NCBI RefSeq assembly: GCF_000276665.1
Contig: NW_004955484.1
Location: 7,069,731 to 7,133,730 of the forward strand
DNA length: 64,000 bases
Direction: 5' to 3'
Source: Chinchilla lanigera
Taxonomy: Eukaryota > Chordata > Mammalia > Rodentia > Chinchillidae
The stretch's first letter is position 1. The number at the start of each line of letters is the position of its first letter. Position numbers and translations under genes: made by a program. Below the pieces are notes generated by a model. The model was not told where the DNA came from. It did not search any database and saw nothing but the letters and a program-made list of their open reading frames with translations. Positions 57,082-64,000 of this stretch are shown one piece after another.

Positions 57082-57241
57082 TGCTGGGCACAGTGGAGCA
57101 CACATGTAATCCTAGCACTCGGGAGACTGGGCGGCTGAGCCTGGAGGATCACTGCAAGGTTGTGGCCAACCTGGGCTACACAGTGAGTTCAAAGTCAGCC
57201 TAAACTACATAGCGAGATCCTGTCTCGGCGGGGAAAAAAAA
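57082..57241 (+). mobile_element. B1 SINE (third of stack)
   Basis: gctgggcacagtggagcaca start; tail begins ctcggcgggg, unusually GC-rich. Confidence 0.88.
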
Positions 57242-57660
57242 AGACCACTTAAAAAATATGCTAAGTAAAACAAAACAGTCACAAAAGACCACACATTATA
57301 TGGTTCTTACATGAAATGTCTAGAACAGGCAATCCACAGAGATAGAAACTTAATTAGTAGTTGCCAATTCCTAGGGGAAGAAGAAAATGGAGGACTGCTT
57401 AATCCATAAAGGGTATCTTCATGAGGTGATAAAAAAGGTTTAGAGAGTGTGAGTAGTGTGCATTGGTAGACAGACTTTATGCTTGGCATTTTCAAGACGA
57501 TGGGTACAATCCCCAGAACAACAAGAAGTTCACGAATTAGTGGTAATGACTGGTTACACATTGTGACTAGTTTAAAAAGAAAAAAAGAAAAAAAAAAAAC
57601 AACACTAAAATGTACATTTAAAATGGCTAAAATGATGAACTTCATTTGAATTTTATCTCA
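57242..57660 (+). mobile_element. L1M 3' UTR, end of the same copy
   Basis: catgaaatgtctagaacagg, cacagagatagaaacttaat, agttgccaattcctagggga, atgaacttcatttgaatttt are the terminal L1M blocks. Confidence 0.75.
57446..57525 (+). mobile_element. ID-like SINE, diverged
   Basis: gtagtgtgcattggtagaca ... gggtacaatccccagaac. Confidence 0.65.
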
Positions 57661-57683
57661 GCTTTTAAGAGACTATAACCAGT

Positions 57684-57835
57684 AAGCTGGGCACAGTGGA
57701 GCAGGCCTATAATCCAAACACTAAGAAGACCGAGGCAGAAGGATCATTGTGAGTTCCAGGCTGGCTTGGGATACAAATGAATTCAAAGTCAACCTGAAGT
57801 ACACAGAGAGACACTCTCTTAAAGAAAAAAAAACC
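57684..57835 (+). mobile_element. B1 SINE
   Basis: agctgggcacagtggagcag start. Confidence 0.88.
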
Positions 57836-57921
57836 TCAGGAGCCAGGTTTTAGGAATTTGGATTTCATCTAAAAACCCACTGATACCATAAAAGAATTTT
57901 TTTCTCTCCACAAAATAAAAA

Positions 57922-57996
57922 TTCTTTTTCCTCTGGGGAGGGAACTCAGAGCCTCACACTTGCTGGGCAAGTACTCTACACAGAGCACCCCCCACC
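57922..57996 (-). mobile_element. ID SINE, older
   Basis: gagggaactcagagcctcac acttgctgggcaagtac. Confidence 0.75.
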
Positions 57997-58149
57997 CACC
58001 ACCTTCATTAAAAGATTTTTAAACAAGTGATAGGATTAGATTTATATTTAGGAAACAAAGACTATGTAACAAAGGACTACTTACGAATGCCTAAACCTTA
58101 ACATACACATGTAGTAGTAACTGATCTGGATGTGCAAAACTACTGGACC

Positions 58150-58203
58150 CTGCTGGGCATGGTGCCATACCCCATAATCCTATCACTCAGGAAACTAAAA
58201 CAG
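58150..58203 (+). mobile_element. B1 5' fragment
   Basis: gctgggcatggtgccatacc; ends where the next B1 begins. Confidence 0.75.
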
Positions 58204-58515
58204 GCTAAGCATGGTGGCACATGCCTGTAATCTCAGCACTCAGGAGACTGAAGCAGGAGAATCACTATGAGTTTGAGGTTAGCCTGGGGTACATAGTGAC
58301 TTCAAGGCTGCCCTGAACTACACAGTGAAACTCTGTCTCTAAAAAAAGGCCAAAATCGGAAAGATGACTGCAAGTTCAAGGCCAGCCTGGACTACGCAGT
58401 GAAACCTTGTCTCAAAAAAAAAAAAAAAAAAAATCATGGGGATCACTTCAAGCTCAAGACCAGCCTGGCCTACATAGGAAGACCTTGTCTCAAAAAAACA
58501 AAAACAAAACAACTC
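58204..58515 (+). mobile_element. B1 cluster: one full copy and two 3' pieces
   Basis: Full B1 58204-58350, then two right-end pieces (58365-58433, 58434-58510), each ending ccttgtctcaaaa. Confidence 0.8.
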
Positions 58516-58544
58516 CTGGTTCCTTATGTTGAACATTATTCCAA

Positions 58545-58695
58545 ATACTCTGGAAATGTTCACTCATTTAATCCTTACATAGGTCTATAAATCTATTATC
58601 ACATCGTATAGAACAAAGTGAATCACACAGAAAGATTAAGTAACTTGCCTAAAATCACACAGCTGGTTAGTAATGGTATTTCTGAAAGTGTTTTT
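58545..58695 (+). mobile_element. MIR SINE
   Basis: cactcatttaatccttacat and taagtaacttgcctaaaatc acacagctgg contain the MIR core. Confidence 0.85.
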
Positions 58696-58734
58696 TTATT
58701 CACAAGCCTCATAAATTTTTGGGACTTTGATCTG

Positions 58735-58895
58735 TCTTTTTTGGGAGGAGAGCGATGATACTGGGTATTAAACCTAACACCTCTCCACTAAGCTATATCC
58801 CCGAAACTCCCTCCCCTTTTTTGGGACAGGGTCTCACTATGTTGTTCAGGATGGTCTCAAATTTGATGTGATCCTCCGGCTTCAGCCTATAATAA
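58735..58895 (-). mobile_element. B1-dID composite SINE
   Basis: gatactgggtattaaaccta ID half, gggacagggtctcactatgt B1 half. Confidence 0.78.
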
Positions 58896-59035
58896 GAGTA
58901 GTAATTTAGTTAACTAATGACTTTGTATACTCCAACTACTTTACTACCCAAATCTTTAAAAAGCAATAATTCTTTTTAACAAAATTGAGTAACCATTTTA
59001 TCCAAAACCTCCACAATTCAAATACCAAACATAAA

Positions 59036-59192
59036 GCCGGGCATGGTGGGGCATGCCTGTAATCCCAGCACTCGGGAGGCTGAGGCAGGAGGATCGTTTC
59101 GAGTTCATTGCCAGCCTGGGCTACAAAGTGAGCTCAAGGCCAGCCTGAACTGCATAGTGAGACCCTGTCTCAAAAAGATTAAAAAAAAAAGA
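59036..59192 (+). mobile_element. B1 SINE, young
   Basis: agccgggcatggtggggcat; near consensus. Confidence 0.93.
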
Positions 59193-59236
59193 CAGATGTA
59201 TTTGTTTTCAGATATTTATGTGAACTAGTAAATGTG

Positions 59237-59238
<2 letters not shown>

Positions 59239-59269
<31 letters not shown>
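59239..59269. repeat. Poly(A) run of about 30
   Basis: Pure A run not attached to a SINE body. Confidence 0.9.
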
Positions 59270-59270
<1 letters not shown>

Positions 59271-59368
59271 ATAAATCTTCATCTTGTACACAGTATTATA
59301 GGCAAGAACAAATAAGTATATGAAAAGTTCTTCACAAACATTTGTAATCCTATTAAAACTCAATCTAG

Positions 59369-59470
59369 GGGCTGGGGATTTAGCTCAGCAGCACAGCACC
59401 TGCCTGGCAAGCACAAGGTTGTGAGTTTGATTCCCAGTACCGGAAAGAAACCAAAAAAAAAAAACAAAAA
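59369..59470 (+). mobile_element. ID SINE, young
   Basis: Flanked by aaactcaatcta. Confidence 0.93.
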
Positions 59471-59517
59471 GATCCACTGAAACTCAATCTATGTCTATAT
59501 TTTCCATTCATTCACTC

Positions 59518-59597
59518 TTTTTTTTTTCTCACTGGGAATAGAACTCAGGACCATGTGCTTGCCAGTAGACACTTGAAACACTGGGCTGTATTGCTGG
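59518..59597 (-). mobile_element. ID SINE
   Basis: cactgggaatagaactcagg ... attgctggctcactc. Confidence 0.85.
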
Positions 59598-59726
59598 CTC
59601 ACTCATTATTATTATTCTAGATAACAAAACTAACGAAAACTTAAAAAAAAAAAAAAACACAAAAAATAGTCATGTAAACTTCAGTAGTATTTCCAAAATT
59701 CTTGTTACTAATTTGTAGGTTCTTTT

Positions 59727-59837
59727 TTTTTTTTTTTTTGGTCTTTTTAAGGCAGGGTCTCGCTATGTAGTTTAGGCTGGCCTTGAGCTCACTTTGTAGC
59801 TCATGATGATCCTCCTGCCTCAGCCTCCCAAGGATTA
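59727..59837 (-). mobile_element. B1 SINE, internally shortened
   Basis: gtaggttctt / gtaagttctt flank it; the end at ccaaggattacaaatt loses the left arm. Confidence 0.88.
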
Positions 59838-59874
59838 CAAATTATGTAAGTTCTTATAAAATGAGTATTTAACT

Positions 59875-60035
59875 TAGCACAGTGGCACATGCCTGTAATT
59901 CCAGCATTCTGGGAGGCTGAGGTAGAAGGATGACAAGTATGAGCCCAGCCTAAGCAACTCAGCAAGACCTGCCTTAAAAAAAAAATTTAAAACACAAAGT
60001 TTTGGGCTGTGGTTTAGTGCAATGACCCTGGCTCG
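59875..60035 (+). mobile_element. B1-dID composite SINE
   Basis: cacagtggcacatgcctgta B1 half, tttgggctgtggtttagtgc ID half. Confidence 0.78.
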
Positions 60036-60038
60036 CAC

Positions 60039-60062
60039 TCTCTCTCTCTCTGTCTCTTTCTC
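60039..60062. repeat. (CT)n simple repeat
   Basis: ctctctctctctctgtctct in place of the ID 3' end. Confidence 0.88.
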
Positions 60063-60321
60063 CCACACAAACACACGCACATACACTTTATATTTGAGAA
60101 ATTAATCAGTCATTAATTCCATTTTACACTAGTATTTTTTCAAGTAAACTCTTTGTTTCAGAATGAAGACCAAACAAGTAAACTGCTGCTTAAACTGGAA
60201 AAATGGGAAATGTTAACAAACCCTCTCAAATTTCTAACTACAACTATATCTGTGATAGTTAACTTAAGCCTATGCTTGGCTTATGGTCACTATCCTAAGA
60301 TACACCTAAATACAACTTGTT

Positions 60322-60472
60322 TGGTTTTGTTTGGTTTTGTTTTTGAGACAGGGTCTCTGTGTAATTCAGGGTGGCCTTGAACTCACTGTGTAGCCCACGC
60401 TAGCCTAAAACAGCGATCTTCCTGCTTCAGCTCTTGAGTGCTGGGATTACAGGCGTGCACCACCATGCCCAG
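60322..60472 (-). mobile_element. B1 SINE
   Basis: T-tail reads (ttggttttg)n; body ends ccaccatgcccagcc. Confidence 0.92.
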
Positions 60473-60571
60473 CCACAATTTGTTTTATTGACTTAACACA
60501 GATGACTATACTGAAAACTTCCATTCAAATAAAAATTTCAAATCAGATCTCCATCAGCATTTAAGTGTTCT

Positions 60572-60763
60572 TGCTGGGCATGGTGGCACATGCCTGTAAC
60601 CCCAGCACTCAGGAGGCTGAGGCAGGAGGATCGTTGTAAATTCGAGATCAGCCTGGGCTACAAAGTGAGCTCAAGGCCAGTCGGAACTGCATAGCAAGAC
60701 CCTGTCTCAAACAGACCAAAAAAAACAAAAAAAACAAAAAAAAACAAAAACAAAAAAACACAA
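60572..60763 (+). mobile_element. B1 SINE
   Basis: Exact repeat catttaagtgttct at 60558-60571 and 60764-60777; (AAAAC)n tail. Confidence 0.95.
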
Positions 60764-60837
60764 CATTTAAGTGTTCTATTATGTTGCTAATAAAAATATT
60801 TTTAATATCTAACATTTAAGTAGTGGTGTAGAATATA

Positions 60838-60863
60838 GTGTGTGTATGTGGTGTGTGTGTGTG
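60838..60863. repeat. (GT)n microsatellite
   Basis: gtgtgtatgtggtgtgtgtg run. Confidence 0.9.
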
Positions 60864-61079
60864 CGTCCATGGTCACTGAGCAAATTTCAATTTTATTCAG
60901 TCAGTATTTACAACATTTAGTTAAACACAGTACTCATACACAAGACAGTACTCATGTGTAAGGGATCAAAGCCACATTTGTATTGTTTTAATTTTTATAC
61001 TTTACTATGAAAATTATCAGAGTAGTAAATACTAAATCCCTACATATTCAACTCTGTACTCCTTTACAGGAAAATTTTA

Positions 61080-61240
61080 ACTGGATAAGGTAGCGCACAC
61101 CTGTAATCCCTGTAATCTGGAGACTGGGGCAGAAGAATCGCCGCAAATTCAAGGATAGCCTGGGCTACATAGTGAGTTGAAGGCCGGCTTGAACTACATA
61201 GCAAGACCCTGTCTCAACAACCAAATAACAACAACAATTG
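61080..61240 (+). mobile_element. B1 SINE
   Basis: aactggataaggtagcgcac start. Confidence 0.88.
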
Positions 61241-61242
61241 TT

Positions 61243-61325
61243 TTTTTACCCTGAGACTTGGTCTTACTAAGTTGCTGCCCTAGCTGGGCTCAAACTGGCA
61301 ATCCTCCTGCCTAAGCCTAAGTATC
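61243..61325 (-). mobile_element. Old B1 fragment
   Basis: ctgagacttggtcttactaa gttgctgccc; the tail abuts the preceding B1 tail head-on. Confidence 0.72.
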
Positions 61326-61334
61326 TGGGGTGAT

Positions 61335-61522
61335 CAGGGAGTACTTTTACTTTCTTGCTATACTGGGGACCAAACCCAGGGACTTCACACTGAACTATAT
61401 CCTTACTTCCAACCCCCTTTTGAGGCGGGGTGTTGTGAAATTTCTGAGTTGCTCAGGTTGGGCTCTTGCCTTATGCTCTCAGAGTGCTGAAATTATAAAC
61501 ATGGGTTACTATGCCCAGCTTA
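61335..61522 (-). mobile_element. B1-dID composite SINE
   Basis: atactggggaccaaacccag ID half, then B1 half to gttactatgcccagct. Confidence 0.78.
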
Positions 61523-61607
61523 TAAATTCATTTTGAGTGAAGAAATAAATAACATTATGGCTAAGTAATCTGTATATGCACATATACATCAAAAATCAAT
61601 ACCCTGT

Positions 61608-61686
61608 GAGCTAAGTGTATAGCTCAGAAGAAGAGAGCTTGCCTAGCACATACAAAACAGCCCTGGGTTTCACTTCCAACACTACA
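61608..61686 (+). mobile_element. ID SINE, older
   Basis: gagctaagtgtatagctcag ... gggtttcacttccaacac. Confidence 0.75.
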
Positions 61687-61883
61687 ATAACTGAGTGACT
61701 AAAATTTATGTATTTTGACTGGTGATTATACAAATGTATACATTTCAGTATCTCTGTAAAGAATGTTTATTTTTAAAAAGGAAAAGAAAAAATACAAGCA
61801 GTAATTAGAACCAACAATTTATAGAGTATCATGAGAAAATGAACATGTGGGTATAAGGAACAGATAAAGAAATGAAAAAAAAA

Positions 61884-62060
61884 GACAGGTATGGTGGTGC
61901 ATACCTGTAATGCCAACATATTAGGAGACTGAGAATGAGGATCATATGTTGCACTCTAGTTTAAGTAACTTAATCAGACCCTGTCTCAAAATAAAATTTA
62001 AAGTGATGGGGATATAGCTCAGTGCAAAGTCCCTAGGTTCAATCCCTGCATAGTACAGGG
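61884..62060 (+). mobile_element. B1-dID composite SINE
   Basis: ggtatggtggtgcatacctg B1 half, gatggggatatagctcagtg ID half. Confidence 0.83.
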
Positions 62061-62293
62061 AGCAGAAGACGAGAATCAAAGTAAAGTGATAGGATCCCAT
62101 GCAAAATATCACTATTCTTATAGCATTTCATGTTTTGCAAAGCCCTGCAACATTATGTCAGTTGTTTTCCTCATAACTCTTAAGTAAGCACAGATAATGT
62201 CTCTGCCAAAGAAAAGAAAAACTTCTGTGATTTCAAACCAGAAATCCAAACTAGAACTAGAATACAAATCTTCTAACTCCTACAGAACTTTCA

Positions 62294-62402
62294 GAAGCTG
62301 AGTGTGACGGCACATGCCTATAATCCCAGCACTCGGGAGGCTGAGGCAAGATTACTGTAAATTCAAGGCCAGCCTGATTGTGAGATCCTATCTTAGAAAG
62401 TA
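62294..62402 (+). mobile_element. B1 SINE, internally deleted
   Basis: agctgagtgtgacggcacat; the duplicated segment is missing. Confidence 0.85.
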
Positions 62403-62750
62403 TAAGAAATAAAGACCAAAATAGGAGTAATGTTTCTTCTGTTGCTCATCTTTTCTCCTTTTCTCAAATTTATACTGTCTGCAAACATATCAGAAGTAGG
62501 AAACAATGACATCATGAATTCCATAAAAAGTACTGCCAAAGAAATCAAGGACCCCAAGCACCTCCATTTCTAAATTCTCCTTAGGAGGAAAAGAGGGTTT
62601 CTGTTTACCCTTCTCCTATTTTTTATTTTGGAGTCCTATCATCGGCCAAGACAAAAGGGTATGAACAGACATCTGCTTCAGCTAAATCCTAATGACACCT
62701 CCCCCAGCCAAGCAATGATAGTTTGAGAATGTTAAAATATTCCTAACTTT

Positions 62751-62872
62751 CTGGTGGGGTGTGGTGGCACGTGCCTGTAATCCCAGCACTTGAGAGGCAG
62801 AGGTAGGAGGATCCCTGGGAATCCAAGGCCAGCATGAACTACAAAGAACGAACCTGTTTCAAAAAACAAAAA
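62751..62872 (+). mobile_element. B1 SINE, shortened
   Basis: ctggtggggtgtggtggcac start; one duplication unit. Confidence 0.88.
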
Positions 62873-62877
62873 AGACA

Positions 62878-62975
62878 GGCCAGGAATATAGCTCAGTGGC
62901 ATAAGTGCCTGCCTGACAAGCGCAAGGTCCTGAGTTTGATTTCTGGTACTCCCCCAACAAAAAAAATTAAAAAAA
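62878..62975 (+). mobile_element. ID SINE
   Basis: aggccaggaatatagctcag tggcataag ... tttctggtact. Confidence 0.9.
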
Positions 62976-63237
62976 AGAAATTGCTCCAGAAGGGTCACCA
63001 TCACATTTTTACTAATTTCTACAGCGTAACTTGCTGACTTTCTTCCAGCATTTTATGAAAGCTGCTTAAAAAAACCAGTACGAAGTATTCTTTTCATACC
63101 ATCTAAATAGTTCTATAATCTTGTTAGGTAGGATCCAAAGTATAATTACCAATTATCAAATTATCTATATAAACTCAACTTGAGGGTAAAACTATTGAGA
63201 TTCAAATTCCAACCTTGTTTCCTAGCTAAGTTTTTTG

Positions 63238-63360
63238 TTGTTAATTGTTTTCTGAAACAAGGTCATGCTATGCAGGTAGAGCTGGCCTTCAACACATGGC
63301 AATCCTCCTGCCTCAGCCTCCCAAGTGCTGGGATCATAGGTGTGCGTGACTATGCCCAGC
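63238..63360 (-). mobile_element. B1 SINE, shortened
   Basis: tttcctagct / ttccctagct flank it. Confidence 0.88.
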
Positions 63361-63678
63361 ATTCCCTAGCTACATAATCAGGAAAACTTATGAAATTTAA
63401 CCAAATCCCTCAGAACTTAGTTTGCTCATTTCATAAACTAAGAATGGTGGTATTACCCCATAGGATTTTTTGAGAATATAAAGACTATCTTTTAAATGCT
63501 GATACACACTTAATATATAAACTGCTCAAAGTTCTTTATCATTAAATTGTAACCAGTGCTGAATTTATCATATTTTTAAACTACCAATGCTTTTTCCATT
63601 AACATCTTATAAATAATGCTTTAAGTAGATTTTTAAATTAAACTAATTTTATAAAGACAAACATAATAAAAAACTTAT

Positions 63679-63792
63679 TGGGGCTGGGGATTTAGCTCAG
63701 GAGCACAGCGCCTGCCTGGCAAGTGCAAGGTCGTGAGTTCGATTCCCAGTACGGAAAAATAACAAAAAAAAAAACAAAAACAAAAACAAAAT
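63679..63792 (+). mobile_element. ID SINE, young
   Basis: Near-consensus ggggctggggatttagctca; (AAAAC)n tail. Confidence 0.93.
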
Positions 63793-63828
63793 ACACTTAT
63801 TTATCAGAAACTTTTCTGTTCTTGTCTC

Positions 63829-63918
63829 TTTTTTTTTTTTTTTTTGGTACCAGGAATTGAACTCAGGACCTTGTGCTTGCAGGCAGGCACTTGTGCCACT
63901 GAGCTATATCCCAGGCCC
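63829..63918 (-). mobile_element. ID SINE
   Basis: Repeat tcttgtctc flanks it. Confidence 0.93.
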
Positions 63919-63927
63919 TCTTGTCTC

Positions 63928-64000
63928 CGCCACACCCCGGTACTGAGAATCGAACTCATGACCTCGCACTTGCCAGGCAGGCGCTGTGCCACTGAGCTAA
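63928..64000 (-). mobile_element. ID SINE, cut by window edge
   Basis: cggtactgagaatcgaactc ... gtgccactgagctaa; the head lies outside. Confidence 0.9.

Larger units (their letters stand above)
29947..64000 (-). other. NFAT5: NFAT5 upstream intron (at least 34 kb, open at right edge)
   Basis: From acceptor ctatag to the window end. I looked for the first exon (an SLYSR-type end), the 18-codon alternative exon and a CpG island, and saw none, though a 54-nt exon could be missed by eye. Filled with SINE clusters, L1M, L2, MIR, Tigger relics and a retrocopy fragment. Stretches without a named element include 30410-31310, 32280-32860, 33010-34060, 34720-35140, 35335-35830, 37045-37510, 38330-38640, 39000-39300, 40270-40940, 41130-41310, 44520-45420, 48830-49480, 52800-53120 and 62410-62745. 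Confidence 0.75.

Overview
The window is mammalian nuclear DNA from a rodent. It is AT-rich and SINE-dense, with split coding exons bounded by GT-AG splice sites. I count roughly 115 SINE copies or fragments of three kinds: 7SL-derived B1 elements with the rodent internal duplication, tRNA-Ala-derived ID elements, and older fused B1-dID elements. B1-dID composites together with a private ID subfamily (3' motif tggtaccgg) point to a non-murid rodent of the squirrel/beaver/dormouse side. Beaver-like is my guess; the species is inference.

Only one host protein-coding gene is recognisable: NFAT5 (TonEBP/OREBP), on the minus strand. Five internal coding exons are present, in transcription order 29821-29946, 15529-16087, 9432-9624, 8035-8225 and 5378-5550. 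Their splice phases chain perfectly and encode residues 25 to 439 (numbering of the 1531-residue human isoform, from memory). This covers the N-terminal regulatory region, the export and nuclear-localisation signals, and nearly the whole N-terminal Rel-homology DNA-binding domain. The first exon with its CpG-rich promoter, the small alternative exon, the second Rel/IPT domain and the long Gln-rich activation domain were not found here. The window therefore runs from the intron after the Rel-N exons (1-5377) to deep inside the upstream intron (29947-64000).

Everything else is intron sequence filled by mobile elements. 1-16 kb: compact exon region with B1/ID insertions, a 5S rRNA-derived insertion (about 2080-2165), an L1M tail, a MIR, and an unusual retroposed insertion at 6573-7403 that joins a retroviral protease fragment to four degenerate ~105-bp tandem repeats. 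16-30 kb: SINE-poor stretches beside the exons, an old ERVL-type LTR (about 18610-19130), and a B1-type SINE split by a 274-bp retro-insertion. 30-64 kb: a long intron with nested SINE clusters, several L1M fragments, L2 and MIR relics, two internally deleted Tigger transposons, and an intronless ACSL6-like retrocopy fragment (47386-47776).

No operon, CRISPR array, functional RNA gene or undescribed protein system is visible. The most unusual observations are retropositional: the protease/tandem-repeat chimera, the 5S-derived copy, and two reciprocal ID half-molecules broken at the anticodon loop.
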